A stretch of DNA of 64,000 nucleotides from Caulobacter sp. Root655 (GCF_001427665.1 NZ_LMHC01000001.1:560780-624779); one strand, 5' to 3'. Numbered from the stretch's first letter, positions 27,684 through 37,255 are shown. Notes: a model not told the origin generated them from the letters alone. Numbers and translations: made by a program.

Positions 27684-28970
27684 ATGGCCAATGTGACCGT
27701 AGTCGGCGCCCAATGGGGCGACGAGGGCAAGGGCAAGATCGTCGACTGGCTCAGCAACCGGGCCGATGTCGTCGTGCGTTTCCAGGGCGGCCACAACGCC
27801 GGCCACACCCTGGTGGTGGACGGCAAGGTCTACAAGCTGGCCCTGCTGCCGTCTGGGGTTGTTCAAGGCAAGCTGTCGGTCATCGGCAACGGCGTGGTGG
27901 TCGATCCCTGGCACCTGCTCTCCGAGATCGACAAGATCGCCGAGCAGGGCGTGCTGATCTCGCCCGAGCTGCTGGTGGTGGCCGACAACGCCTGCCTGAT
28001 CCTGCCGCTGCACAAGGACCTGGACCAGGCCCGCGAGGCCGCCTCGACCCAGAAGATCGGCACCACCGGCCGCGGCATCGGCCCGGCCTATGAGGACAAG
28101 GTCGGCCGCCGCGCCATCCGTGTCGCCGACCTGGCCGACCCCGAGGCCCTGAAGCCGAAGATCGAGCGCCTGCTCGCCCACCACGGCGCCCTGCGCCGGG
28201 GCCTGGGCCTGCCGGAAGCCGACGGCGCCCAGCTGTTCGACCAGCTGATGGAGATCGCCCCGCGCGTGCTGGCCTACGCCCAGCCGGCCTGGCGCCTGCT
28301 GGACAAGGCCTGCAAGGAGGGCCGCAAGATCCTGTTCGAGGGCGCCCAGGGCGCCCTGCTCGACGTCGACCACGGCACCTATCCGTTCGTCACCTCGTCC
28401 AACACCGTGGCCGGCCAGGCCTCGGCCGGCTCGGGCATGGGCCCATCGGCGGTCGGCTATGTGCTGGGCATCGTCAAGGCCTACACCACCCGCGTCGGCG
28501 AGGGCCCGTTCGCGGCCGAGCTGGACGACGAGGTCGGCCGCCACCTGTCGACGGTCGGCCGCGAGGTCGGCGTCAACACCGGCCGGGCCCGCCGCTGCGG
28601 CTGGTTCGACGCGGTGCTGGTGCGCCAGTCGGTGGCCATCAACGGCATCCACGGCGTGGCCCTGACCAAGCTGGACGTGCTGGACGGCCTCAAGACCCTG
28701 AAGATCTGCGTCGGCTACAAGATCGGCGACAAGGTCGTCGACTATCTGCCGGCCGGCATGCGCGATCAGAAGGCCGCCCAGCCGATCTACGAGGAGATGG
28801 ACGGCTGGAGCGAAAGCACCGCCGGCGCCCGCTCGTTCAAGGACCTCAACGCCAACGCCGTGAAGTACGTGCGCCGGGTCGAGGAACTGATCGGCGCCCC
28901 GGTGGCCCTGCTGTCGACCAGCCCCGAGCGCGACGACACCATCCTGATGCGCGACCCGTTCCAGGGGTAG
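27684..28970 (+). CDS. purA: Adenylosuccinate synthetase
   Basis: Catalyses GTP-dependent condensation of IMP and aspartate in AMP synthesis; cytoplasmic, 428 residues, full family length. [14 protein letters not shown] holds the GTP loop and catalytic Asp13. [15 protein letters not shown] carries the catalytic His. [28 protein letters not shown] and [14 protein letters not shown] are characteristic. The 136 bases upstream hold only a partial repeat-like AGTCCTGTCGAAGGG. Monocistronic. Confidence 0.98.
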   Translation: MANVTVVGAQWGDEGKGKIVDWLSNRADVVVRFQGGHNAGHTLVVDGKVYKLALLPSGVVQGKLSVIGNGVVVDPWHLLSEIDKIAEQGVLISPELLVVADNACLILPLHKDLDQAREAASTQKIGTTGRGIGPAYEDKVGRRAIRVADLADPEALKPKIERLLAHHGALRRGLGLPEADGAQLFDQLMEIAPRVLAYAQPAWRLLDKACKEGRKILFEGAQGALLDVDHGTYPFVTSSNTVAGQASAGSGMGPSAVGYVLGIVKAYTTRVGEGPFAAELDDEVGRHLSTVGREVGVNTGRARRCGWFDAVLVRQSVAINGIHGVALTKLDVLDGLKTLKICVGYKIGDKVVDYLPAGMRDQKAAQPIYEEMDGWSESTAGARSFKDLNANAVKYVRRVEELIGAPVALLSTSPERDDTILMRDPFQG

Positions 28971-28978
28971 GGGCGGGC

Positions 28979-29005
28979 GGCGAGGGATGCCGGTCGTCCC
29001 TCGCC
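28979..29005. terminator. Possible bidirectional terminator between purA and the phospholipase gene
   Basis: Nine-bp inverted repeat GGCGAGGGA / TCCCTCGCC with a nine-base loop in the short convergent gap. There is no T-tract, so function is uncertain. Confidence 0.4.
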
Positions 29006-29012
29006 ATCCCCG

Positions 29013-31337
29013 TCAACCGGCCGCGCGCGGACGGGGCGGCGGGGCGGTGGGCGCGCGGGTGGCGCGGGCCAGGTTGGCCTTGGTGACCACTTCCCGCGCA
29101 TAGGCCTCGGCCTGGGCCGCGGTGGTGATTCCGGCCAGGCGGGCCTTGATCGCCTCGACTTCGGCCGGGTCGCCGCGCGCCAACTCCACGTCGGTCTTGG
29201 CCAGCACCTGCAGGAAGCCCTGGGTGTTGCCGGTCTCGGGCAGCGGTTGGGCGCCGGCTTCCGCCGACGTCGCCAGGGCGGCGGGCCGCGCGGCGAGACT
29301 CGCCGGGTTGTTCAGGACCGTCGGGCAGTCGGTGCGCGGCGCGGTCAGCGACAGCAGCGACAGCACGTCGTTGGCCCCCGCGTCGCGCTGGGTCATGGTT
29401 CCGACGCCGTAGAGCGCGTTGAGCGTCGCCGACACCGAGGCGTGATCGTACAGGCTCAGATCGACGGCGCCCTGCGGGATCAGGGGCGAGACGATGACGG
29501 CGGGCACGCGCACGCCGTACCAGTCGAACAGGAAGCCGCCGCTGTTGATCGACAGGTCCTGCGGGCTGCCGTCTCCCGGCGGCGTCGCGGCCCCGGGCTG
29601 CACGGAGTCGTAGAAGCCGCCGTGCTCGTCATAGGTGATGATCAGCAGGCTGCGTTCCCAGACCGGCGAATTGCGGATCGCCTCGTAGGTCGCCTTGATC
29701 AGGGCCTCGCCGCCCGCCACCGAATCCATCGGGTGCTGCGACGAGCCGCCGACATAGGAACCGCCGAGGACGTCGCCATAGTTGGGCTCGATGAAGGTGT
29801 AGGCGTAGGGATAGGGCCCCTGGAGGTCCGAGGCGAAGGACGAGAAGTCGTTGGTGTTGACCTTGTAGACGATGCCCTTGAGGGCGGCCACCTGGGGCAC
29901 GCCGCCCAGGACCGGTCCGTTCTCGTCCACATAGATGCGCCATTGCAGGCCGGCCGCCGTCAGCTTGTCGTAGATCGACGCGCCGGAGGGGTAGGTGAAG
30001 CCGCCGCCCAGGGGCGCCTCCCACGTCCCGATCTGGAACGAGCCCGGCGAATCCGCCCAGCCGGCCGACGAGGCTCCGTGGACGAAGAACCGGTTGGGCC
30101 AGGTCGGGCCGGGGATGGATGAATGCCACTGATTGCAGATCGCGAAGGTCGTCGCCAGTTGGTAGATCACCGGCACCTGACTCGGCGTGAAGCCCAGCAT
30201 GATGTCGCCGTACTCGTCGGCGGTCGGCAGGCCGGGGTTCTTCGAGGTGATCTCGGTGGTTGTCGTGGCGTAGTTGGCGACGAAGCCGGTGTTGACGATC
30301 GGCTGGTTGTAGGCGGTCCACGGCGTGCGCACGGTCCCTGGTCCGGCCAGTTGTTCGACCACGTCGGAAAACTCGTGCCCGGGATCTGTCGGCATGGCCG
30401 GCGGGGCCGGAGATCCGGCATTGTAGGTGACGCCGTTGTACTGGTTGCTGTTGGCCGAGGTGGCGACCGTGATGTTCGGGATGCCCGAAAAGGCGAAGAT
30501 GTTGTCGAACGAGTGGTTCTCCAGCATCAGGACGAAGACGTTGTCGACCTGGGTGTAGGGGCCAACCTTGGTCATCGACGCCGGACAGCCGCCGGAGGGC
30601 AGGTTGACCAGGAAGCTGCTGGTGTCGACCGTCAGCGGCAGGTTCTGGCCGGCGTCGGCCGATTGCAGCTGGCATTCCTTCCAGTTGGCGACCGTCCAGG
30701 AGCCCGTGCTGGCATAGACGCCGGGCGCCGAGCCGTCCTGGACGGCCATCTTGACGGCCCAGTAGTCCAGCACCAGGGCCACGTCGAGCCCCAGCCGGAA
30801 GTAGACGGTGAGCGGCCCGACCTGCTCGCCCGGCGCGGCGAACCAGGTGGCGCTCTGGGTTCCATCGGTGCTGTTGTTGTGGAACAGGGTGATGGTGGCG
30901 TGGCCGTCGGTGTTGTTGGTGACATAGGCCTGGGCGGACACGCGATCGACCGGGTTCATCGGCGTCGAGGTGCCGTCCGAGTCCAGGTTGATGACGAAGG
31001 TCTGGGTGTCGACCGTGAAGCCCAGGTTCTGCCCCGCGTCGGCGCTCTGCAGCTGGCATTCCTTCCAGTCGCTGTATTGCAGAACGCCGCTGCTCTCGTA
31101 GAGGCCGGGCGTCGTGCCGCCCGTCACGCTGATCTCGCAGGACCAGTAGTCGAGGACGGTGAACGATCCCCAGCCGGTATTGAAGTGAACCGTCAGCGGG
31201 CCGACCTGCTGGCCCGGCGCCGCGGTCCACGAGCCGCTTTCGGTTCCATAGTCGGAGTTGTTGTGCCACAGCGAAATGGCGGCGGTCCCGTCGGTGTTGT
31301 TGGTGATGTAGACTTGGGCGGTCTGTGGCGTTGACAT
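29013..31337 (-). CDS. Phospholipase C-like phosphoesterase with two N-terminal repeat domains
   Basis: 774 residues. The C-terminal ~500 residues match the bacterial phosphoesterase/phospholipase C family (alkaline-phosphatase fold): DNVFVLMLENHSFDNIFAF opens the catalytic domain, and IITYDEHGGFYD and YDHASVSATL carry further metal ligands. Two tandem ~112-residue domains precede it (about 8-119 and 137-247). Both contain NNTDG, HNNS, APGxQVGPLTV and an identical KECQLQSADAGQNL. No Sec or Tat signal is visible, unusual for this family. The ATG 31337 has GGGAGG eight bases upstream; longer frames are rejected. Probably hydrolyses phospholipids, but export is unexplained. Confidence 0.85.
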   Translation of the reverse strand: MSTPQTAQVYITNNTDGTAAISLWHNNSDYGTESGSWTAAPGQQVGPLTVHFNTGWGSFTVLDYWSCEISVTGGTTPGLYESSGVLQYSDWKECQLQSADAGQNLGFTVDTQTFVINLDSDGTSTPMNPVDRVSAQAYVTNNTDGHATITLFHNNSTDGTQSATWFAAPGEQVGPLTVYFRLGLDVALVLDYWAVKMAVQDGSAPGVYASTGSWTVANWKECQLQSADAGQNLPLTVDTSSFLVNLPSGGCPASMTKVGPYTQVDNVFVLMLENHSFDNIFAFSGIPNITVATSANSNQYNGVTYNAGSPAPPAMPTDPGHEFSDVVEQLAGPGTVRTPWTAYNQPIVNTGFVANYATTTTEITSKNPGLPTADEYGDIMLGFTPSQVPVIYQLATTFAICNQWHSSIPGPTWPNRFFVHGASSAGWADSPGSFQIGTWEAPLGGGFTYPSGASIYDKLTAAGLQWRIYVDENGPVLGGVPQVAALKGIVYKVNTNDFSSFASDLQGPYPYAYTFIEPNYGDVLGGSYVGGSSQHPMDSVAGGEALIKATYEAIRNSPVWERSLLIITYDEHGGFYDSVQPGAATPPGDGSPQDLSINSGGFLFDWYGVRVPAVIVSPLIPQGAVDLSLYDHASVSATLNALYGVGTMTQRDAGANDVLSLLSLTAPRTDCPTVLNNPASLAARPAALATSAEAGAQPLPETGNTQGFLQVLAKTDVELARGDPAEVEAIKARLAGITTAAQAEAYAREVVTKANLARATRAPTAPPPRPRAAG

Positions 31338-31565
31338 GGGTGTGCCTCCCGGACGCTTCGGGCCGGACCTCTCCGCGAGGTCGACGGGCCGTTGAAAGGA
31401 ATATGCGGCGACCATTCTTCCGTGGGGATGTGTTGAAGCTAACACACGTGTGGATTGCGACAAGTGAATGGAGCCGAGCTCCCGCCGATCGGGTCCCCCG
31501 CACGGTTAGCGTTTGTTTAGCGCGGCCACGCTACAAACCCCTCGCCACCAAGGGGATCGCAGGAC

Positions 31566-32708
31566 TTGTCAGCGCGCCGTAAGTTGAAGTCCGTCCACAA
31601 GTCGGACCGCCTGACGCGCAGCCTGCGGGCGCTCGAGCGCACGGCTTCGACCAGCCGGGTGCTGAACCTGCTGGCCATCCAGGCCCAGAGCGGCCACCGG
31701 CCCGAGCACGGCGAGGCGCCGCTGTTCCGCAACCGGGTCCTCAACTCCGCCCTGGTGGTCAAGCACCGCCTGCGGGCCGACGACATCTTCCTGTTCGACG
31801 AGATCCGGCCCACCGCCACCAAGATCATCATCCCGTTCGAACGCAGCGACCTGGGTCTGGGCGGCCAGTCGTTCTTCGTGGGCCAGCGCGGCTGGGTCGA
31901 CCTGCTGCGCGAGGCCTGCAACGAATACAGCGACATGGGACGCGACCTGGCGACCTTGCGGCTGATCGACCAGCTGCCGTCGCTGGACCCGTTCCTGCTG
32001 CGCGAGCACCTGCGCCGCCATGGGCTGATGGCGGCGCCCTGCTATTTCGCGCTGTCGGGCGCGGACCTGGAGCAGATGCACAGCTTCGTGTCGGTGCAGA
32101 TCGCGCGCCTGATCGACCTGGCCTTCCAGGAAACCGGCCGGATCGTGCCCGGCGCCTATGCCGCCCGCCTGGTCGAGGCCCTGCTGTCGACCGACGTCGA
32201 CGCGCGCCTGGAGCCGCTGCGCGAGACCCTGGTCATGGACGGCGAGAGCTTCAAGGAAGGCGTCTTCAGCTGGAAGGGCTTCCTCTATTACAAGTGGATG
32301 CTGACCCGGCTGTGGTCGGAGCTGGACGCCGTGGGCGGCGAGATCGCCCGGCTGACGATCACCGGCAACCGCGACCTGGAGACCGCCCGCTATGTCGAGG
32401 ACATCCGCAAGCGGCTGCGGCGCGGCATCGTCGTCGAGCGCAAGGCGATCCTGCGCTCGCTGGAGATCTACGACCGGGCCTTCGAGGACCTGATCGAGAA
32501 CAGCCGGCCCCAGGCGTTCCGCGCCTTCCTGCTGCGCGCGCCCGAGATGTTCCTGTCGCTGGGCGAGAAGGTCGGGGTGATCGCCCACATCGCCAGCTTC
32601 TGGCGCTACCGCTTCCCGCTGGGCCAGCCCCTGGTCGCCGATATCGGCGAGGCGGTCGACATCCTGCAGGACTTCGACGCGGGTTTGAGCGCCAATCTGG
32701 GGGTGTAG
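31566..32708 (+). CDS. Conserved protein of unknown function
   Basis: 380 residues, mostly alpha-helical and charged, no signal peptide or membrane segment. Recognisable blocks include FLFDEIRPTATKIIIPFERS, GQRGWVDLLREACNEYSDMG, a Leu-rich helix around RDLATLRLIDQLPSLDPFLL and a basic coiled region ARYVEDIRKRLRRGIVVERK. I recognise no family. TTG 31566 is the only early start, with AGGA five bases upstream. It is divergent from the phospholipase gene. The codon use is typical of the window, so it is probably a genuine lineage gene. Confidence 0.75.
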   Translation: MSARRKLKSVHKSDRLTRSLRALERTASTSRVLNLLAIQAQSGHRPEHGEAPLFRNRVLNSALVVKHRLRADDIFLFDEIRPTATKIIIPFERSDLGLGGQSFFVGQRGWVDLLREACNEYSDMGRDLATLRLIDQLPSLDPFLLREHLRRHGLMAAPCYFALSGADLEQMHSFVSVQIARLIDLAFQETGRIVPGAYAARLVEALLSTDVDARLEPLRETLVMDGESFKEGVFSWKGFLYYKWMLTRLWSELDAVGGEIARLTITGNRDLETARYVEDIRKRLRRGIVVERKAILRSLEIYDRAFEDLIENSRPQAFRAFLLRAPEMFLSLGEKVGVIAHIASFWRYRFPLGQPLVADIGEAVDILQDFDAGLSANLGV

Positions 32709-32735
32709 GGCCGGAGCGGCTCGTTCACTAAGATC

Positions 32736-32837
32736 TGTCATCCCGGGCGGAGCGAAGCGCAGACCCGGGACCGCCGGAAGCGCGGCGCTCACGCGTCGGT
32801 CCCGGATCGGCGCGCTGCGCGCTTGTCCGGGATGACA
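32736..32837. repeat. Palindromic repeat, family C copy 3
   Basis: Arms TGTCATCCCGG and CCGGGATGACA, inner GACCCGGGACCG / CGGTCCCGGATC. Lies in the 289-base space between the unknown 380-residue gene and the receiver-domain gene. Confidence 0.88.
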
Positions 32838-32997
32838 GCGGAGGTGTGGGGCAAGCTGATTGCGAAGGCCCAGGGGCTGGTTTTCACCCTCCGACCCGTG
32901 ACCCGCGACATTTTCGTCGCGGTCGCCCGCCATCAAGTGGATTTTTACCATCGTCCGCCTAATGTGACGGCCGGTTACAGTTGGAGCCCCCGGTCCC

Positions 32998-33798
32998 GTG
33001 TTCGACGGCAATATTCGCACCTTGCAGCGTGTGGCGGCGAAGATGCAGCGCGTGCTGGTCGTCGATCCCAACACCGCGGCCGTGCGCCTGCTCGCCGACC
33101 AGCTGCGCCACGTGGGCAACGTCCAGATCTTTCACGCCACCTCGATCGAGGCCGGTTGGTCGATGGCCCGGACCGTTGATCCGCTGCTGATCTTCGTCGA
33201 GCACGCCTCCCACGGCTGCGACGGCCTGGCCCTGGCCCGCAAGATCCGCCGCAGCGACCTGGCCTGCCGCGAGAACCCGATCGTCATGTGCACGGCCGAG
33301 GCCACCGCCGAGGCGATCTTCGGGGCCCGCGACGCCGGCATCCACGAGTTCATGCGCAAGCCGTTCACGATCAAGGACCTGGAGCGGCGGCTGGAGGCGG
33401 TGACGCTGAAGCCGCGCGACTGGGTCGAGGCCGTGCAGTATGTCGGCCCTGACCGGCGTCGGTTCAACTCGGCTGAATACAAGGGCCCGCGCAAGCGCAA
33501 GGCCGACGGGGCCGGCACGCCCGCCGCCCGCCTCTCCCAGGCCCTGCGCATCGTCAAGTCGGCGGCCACGGCGCTGGACACCGACCCCAACCAGGCCCGC
33601 CGGGCCCTGGCCGCCCAGGCGGTCGAGCTCAAGAAGGTCGGGGCGCTGGTCAACGAACCGCGCCTGGTCCAGGCCGCCGAGGCGCTGGAAGCCTGCACGG
33701 CCGGCCCCACCGCCGAGACCCTGGGCCGCCAGGAACTGCTCAAGCGCATCGACTCGCTGATGGTGTTCATGGCCGAGGACACGGGGCGGGTGGCGTAG
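32998..33798 (+). CDS. Receiver-domain protein with Glu at the phosphorylation site
   Basis: 266 residues. Residues 17-130 form a CheY-like receiver: RVLVVDPN, VMCTA with the conserved Thr99, and FMRKPFT with the conserved Lys121. The phospho-acceptor Asp is replaced by Glu68 in IFVEHASHGCDG and the second acidic pocket residue by Pro24. Such a domain is unlikely to be phosphorylated normally and may mimic the active state. A linker with VGPDRRRFNS and basic PRKRKADG precedes a helical C-terminal domain of unknown type. Start GTG 32998; an ATG 15 codons later (MQRVLVVD) is possible. Confidence 0.85.
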   Translation: MFDGNIRTLQRVAAKMQRVLVVDPNTAAVRLLADQLRHVGNVQIFHATSIEAGWSMARTVDPLLIFVEHASHGCDGLALARKIRRSDLACRENPIVMCTAEATAEAIFGARDAGIHEFMRKPFTIKDLERRLEAVTLKPRDWVEAVQYVGPDRRRFNSAEYKGPRKRKADGAGTPAARLSQALRIVKSAATALDTDPNQARRALAAQAVELKKVGALVNEPRLVQAAEALEACTAGPTAETLGRQELLKRIDSLMVFMAEDTGRVA

Positions 33799-33826
33799 GG
33801 GTCGAGCTTTCTCGCGCCCCCACGGT

Positions 33827-33941
33827 TGTCATCCCGGACAAGGCCCGCAGGGCCGCCGATCCGGGACCGCCGGAAGCGCCTGCGTTCACGCGTCGGTCCC
33901 GGATCTTCGCGCTGCGCGCCAAGTCGAAGGCCGGGATGACA
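33827..33941. repeat. Palindromic repeat, family C copy 4
   Basis: Arms TGTCATCCCGGACAAGGCC and GGCCGGGATGACA, inner GATCCGGGACCG / CGGTCCCGGATC. Lies between the receiver-domain gene and the TonB receptor terminator. Confidence 0.88.
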
Positions 33942-33968
33942 GCCTTCTTGGCTCTGGATGTTGATTTC

Positions 33969-34000
33969 GAAAAAGGGCGGCGTTCTCGCGAACGCCGCCC
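33969..34000 (-). terminator. Intrinsic terminator after the TonB receptor gene
   Basis: Perfect 11-bp stem GGGCGGCGTTC / GAACGCCGCCC with a four-base loop. On the minus strand it is followed by TTTTTC, about 27 bases after the receptor stop. Confidence 0.9.
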
Positions 34001-34026
34001 TTCGTCGTTTCGGGATGCACCCAGCC

Positions 34027-36324
34027 CTAGAAGGCCAGGCGGGCGATCAGCTGGTAGACCGGGCCGGCTTCTTCGCTCTCCAGCTCGTATTCGGCGTAGT
34101 CGCGCGCGCGCTGGTCGGCCGTGCTGTCGAACTTGTCGAAGGTTTCCCGCTTCTTGGCGTTCAGCAGGTTCGAGCCCGTCAGGCGCAGGGTGAAGCGGTC
34201 GCCGATGCGCTTTTCCACGAAGATCTCGAGGTCGGCGCCGTAGGTGGTGGTGACCTCCTCGCCGATCAGGCGGCCATAGGCCTCGCCCTGCTTGCGGTAG
34301 CTGGCCCCGAAGGCGCCGCCCAGCTCGGGAAGGTCCTGGATGAAGCCGACGTTCAGCACGTATTTCGACTGGTCGTTGAACCGGCGGCCGCCGAAGGTGT
34401 CGTCGATGTCGCTGTCGAGCCACGAGTAGTTGAAGAACACGCCGGTGTTTTCCAGGCCGACCACCGTCAGCGGGGTCGAGAGGTCGAACTCCACGCCCCA
34501 GACGCCGCCATCGCCGACATTGCGCGGCTGCAGGACCTGGGCCGGGGCGCCGGCCGAGGGGACGAGGTTGGTGCTGGCCAGCTCGATCAGGTCGGTGACG
34601 TCGCGATAGAAGACGTTGACCCCGGCCACGCCGCGGGCGCCCAGGCGGCGCTCATAGCCGACGTCCAGGCCCCAGGCCTTTTCCGGCTTGAGATCGGGGT
34701 TGCCGACGAAATCATTGTCGCCGTATTCCTCGTTCAGTCGGGCCGGCGACAACTGGTCGAAGCCGGGGCGACGCACGGTGCGGGCCACCGAGGCGCTGAT
34801 CCGGTCGCTGGACGACAGGCTCCAGCGCAGGTGGGCCGACGGCAGCAGGACGGCGTAGTCGGTGTCGCTGTCCCGGTCGGCGGCGGCGACGCTGGGGCTG
34901 CGGTCCTCGATGCTGACGTCGGTGGTCTCATAGCGCAGGCCCGCCTCCCACTTGAACGGACCGGACTTGCCCGACAGCATCGCATAGGGGTCGATGCGGG
35001 TTTCCTCGACGGTGCTCAGGCCGCCCTCGACCGGGGCGAACGGGTTGTTCGGGTTGGCCGCGCCGACGTTGAAGCGGTTGCGGACCGTGGTGATCGAGGT
35101 GTCGCGGTCCTTCTTCTGGTACTGGACGCCCAGCTCCAGCTTGGCGGCGCCCAGGTCGCGCTGGTGCTCGATCGCGGCCGAGGTCTCGTTGTCCTCGATG
35201 TCGGTGATCGTGCGGTCCAGGGTGTTGCGCGGCTTGGCCCGGTTGTAGTCGGCGTCGTCCTCGCGGTCGAAATCCGACTCGGTGAAGCGGGCGTAGCCGA
35301 GCTTGAACTTGGTCAGGCCGCCGAACATCTCGTGCGCGTACTTGCCCGACAGTGTCGTGTTCTCCTGCTCGATCTCGACGACCTGGGCGTTGACGGTCAG
35401 CAGGTTGCCGCCCGTGGTCTTGCCGAACACGATCGGGGCCGGATTGCCGCCGGTGGCGGTGTTGTATTCCAGCGAGCGTTCGTCCTGGGTGCGGTCGGTC
35501 TTGACGTAGAAGGCGCTCAGGTCGAGGTCGCCGCCGGCCAGCGGCGTCTTGTAGCTGGCGTTGAACGAATAGTCGGTGCCGTCGCGCAGGTCGGTCTGGT
35601 CTTCGCGATTGACGAAGTTGGCCGCGCCGGCCGGCGGCTGGGTGTAGCGCAGGCTGGTCTTTTCCTTGGGGTTGCGACGACCTTGGAGGTTGGCGCCCAG
35701 CAGCAGGCGGCCGGGGCCGACCTGTCCGCCCCACACGCCACCCAGCGTTTCGCGGATGCGGCCGTCGTTGAACGACAGCGCGCCGGCCCGGACGAAGCCG
35801 CCGTTCAGGGAGTAGGCGTCGCGCAGGACGATGTTCAGGGCCCCGGCCACGGCGTCGCCGCTGCGGTTGGCCGAGGCGCTGCGCACCACCTCGATGCGTT
35901 CGATCAGCTCGGCCGGGATGCGGTCGACGAAGAACGAGCGGTCGACGCTCGATCCCGGCACCTTCTCGCCGTTGATCAGGATCTGGGTGTAGCCGGGGTC
36001 GAGGCCGCGCAGGCGCACGCCGTCCGATTCCAGCACGTCCGACAGGAAGGCCACGCTGGGCACGCGCTTGAGGGCGTCGCCGGCGGTCAGCGGCTCGAAG
36101 CGCTGGAAGTAGTCCAGGCCGTAGTCGAGGACCGGCGCGGCGCTTTCCGTGCGGTTGCGGTAGGCGATCTGGGCCTGCACGACGACTTCGGAGGCCGTGA
36201 CTGGCGTTTCGGCGGCGGTGGCGATCGGCGCGTCGACCTCGGCGGCCCGGACGCCGGTGGGGGCCGCGACGGCCAGGGCCAGGGGCGCGAACGCCGCCAG
36301 GGCGAACAGAGCGGTCTTCTTCAT
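34027..36324 (-). CDS. TonB-dependent outer-membrane receptor
   Basis: 765 residues. Signal peptide MKKTALFALAAFAPLALAVA; a TonB-box-like SEVVVQA follows near the mature N-terminus. The plug domain (about 60-200) contains LRGLDPGYTQILINGEKVPG and IERIEVVRSASANRSGDAVA. A 22-strand barrel ends with the aromatic YQLIARLAF. Imports a scarce large nutrient such as a siderophore or oligosaccharide; no neighbouring gene names the ligand. ATG 36324 has GGGGGA upstream; the longer frame to 36393 is rejected. Read as a single gene with its own terminator. Confidence 0.93.
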   Translation of the reverse strand: MKKTALFALAAFAPLALAVAAPTGVRAAEVDAPIATAAETPVTASEVVVQAQIAYRNRTESAAPVLDYGLDYFQRFEPLTAGDALKRVPSVAFLSDVLESDGVRLRGLDPGYTQILINGEKVPGSSVDRSFFVDRIPAELIERIEVVRSASANRSGDAVAGALNIVLRDAYSLNGGFVRAGALSFNDGRIRETLGGVWGGQVGPGRLLLGANLQGRRNPKEKTSLRYTQPPAGAANFVNREDQTDLRDGTDYSFNASYKTPLAGGDLDLSAFYVKTDRTQDERSLEYNTATGGNPAPIVFGKTTGGNLLTVNAQVVEIEQENTTLSGKYAHEMFGGLTKFKLGYARFTESDFDREDDADYNRAKPRNTLDRTITDIEDNETSAAIEHQRDLGAAKLELGVQYQKKDRDTSITTVRNRFNVGAANPNNPFAPVEGGLSTVEETRIDPYAMLSGKSGPFKWEAGLRYETTDVSIEDRSPSVAAADRDSDTDYAVLLPSAHLRWSLSSSDRISASVARTVRRPGFDQLSPARLNEEYGDNDFVGNPDLKPEKAWGLDVGYERRLGARGVAGVNVFYRDVTDLIELASTNLVPSAGAPAQVLQPRNVGDGGVWGVEFDLSTPLTVVGLENTGVFFNYSWLDSDIDDTFGGRRFNDQSKYVLNVGFIQDLPELGGAFGASYRKQGEAYGRLIGEEVTTTYGADLEIFVEKRIGDRFTLRLTGSNLLNAKKRETFDKFDSTADQRARDYAEYELESEEAGPVYQLIARLAF

Positions 36325-36495
36325 CGGAACATCCCCCAGGCGGGCGTCCCGGATTCGGGATCGACCGCACGTTGTCATCACGGGGAGGGGCATAGTTTCG
36401 CCGCAATGCGGCGACCAGTGATGTTTCGCTGACAGTTTTGTGTCGATTTTACTGCCGGGCGCGGAAGATCCGTGCGCGGATCAGCGATGGGCAAC

Positions 36496-37197
36496 CTAAC
36501 GCGCCAGCCACCGGCGCAGGGCCTGGTTGACCGCCTCGGGAGCCTCCATCGGCGTCATGTGTCCGGCCCCGGGGATGACCAGCAGGTGCGTGCAGCCGAT
36601 CGCCCGGGCCATCTCGCGGTGGCCCTCGACCGGCGTGATGGCGTCGTTCTCGCCGCAGATGATCTGGATCGGCTTGTTCAGCGTCCGCAGCGCCGCCGCG
36701 CCGTCGAAGCGCTCCAGGGCGTTCTGGCGCAGGAAGACCTCGCGGCCCAGGCGCTGGGTCATGGCCTGGATGCGACCGGTCAGGTCTTCGTCGTCGAGCC
36801 GCGAAGGGTCGATATAGCTGGCCAGGATGCGCTCGGTGACCCCCAGGAACTGGCCCGGGCGCTGGGCCGCGGCGTTCAGGGCCCGCCGCTGGGCCGCGCG
36901 CTCGGGGGTGTCGGCGCGGATGGAGGTGTCGAGCAGGGCCAGGCGTTCGATGCGCTCGGGGGCCTGGCGGGCGATCTCCTGGGCGACGTAGCCGCCCATC
37001 GAGAAGCCGGCCAGGGCGAAGGTCGGCTCGGCCTGGTCCAGCACCGACCTGGCCAGCTCGGCGAGGGTCGCGCCTTGGGTGAGGTCGGCCACCGCGCAGC
37101 GGGCGACGTCGGCCAGGCCCGAGATCTGGTCGCGCCAAAGCTCGGCGTCGTTCAGGAGGCCGGGCAGGAGGATCAATTGGGGGCGAGGATCGGTCAT
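36496..37197 (-). CDS. Alpha/beta hydrolase
   Basis: 233 residues with an alpha/beta hydrolase core. The nucleophile elbow GFSMGG carries the catalytic Ser, the acid is Asp in CGENDAITP, and His in PGAGHMTPMEAPE completes the triad. LILLPGLLNDAELWRDQ forms the oxyanion region. It resembles cytoplasmic esterases of the MhpC/BioH kind, without an assignable substrate. The ATG follows within three bases of the T-run of the rpoH terminator, so it depends on terminator readthrough or on an internal promoter. Confidence 0.88.
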   Translation of the reverse strand: MTDPRPQLILLPGLLNDAELWRDQISGLADVARCAVADLTQGATLAELARSVLDQAEPTFALAGFSMGGYVAQEIARQAPERIERLALLDTSIRADTPERAAQRRALNAAAQRPGQFLGVTERILASYIDPSRLDDEDLTGRIQAMTQRLGREVFLRQNALERFDGAAALRTLNKPIQIICGENDAITPVEGHREMARAIGCTHLLVIPGAGHMTPMEAPEAVNQALRRWLAR

Positions 37198-37198
37198 C

Positions 37199-37230
37199 GA
37201 AAAACGCCCCGGACCTTGCGATCCGGGGCG
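37199..37230 (-). terminator. Intrinsic terminator after rpoH, touching the next gene's start
   Basis: Stem CGCCCCGGA / TCCGGGGCG with an eight-base loop, followed on the minus strand by TTTTT, then CG and the hydrolase ATG at 37197. It lies about 26 bases after the rpoH stop. Confidence 0.88.
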
Positions 37231-37255
37231 CTCCAGTCTTTCAGGTCAGAACGAT

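Noticed and set aside
31443..31452. CACACGTGTG palindrome between the phospholipase and the unknown 380-residue gene
   Set aside because: Ten bases of palindrome are expected by chance at this scale, and no regulator or second copy supports it.
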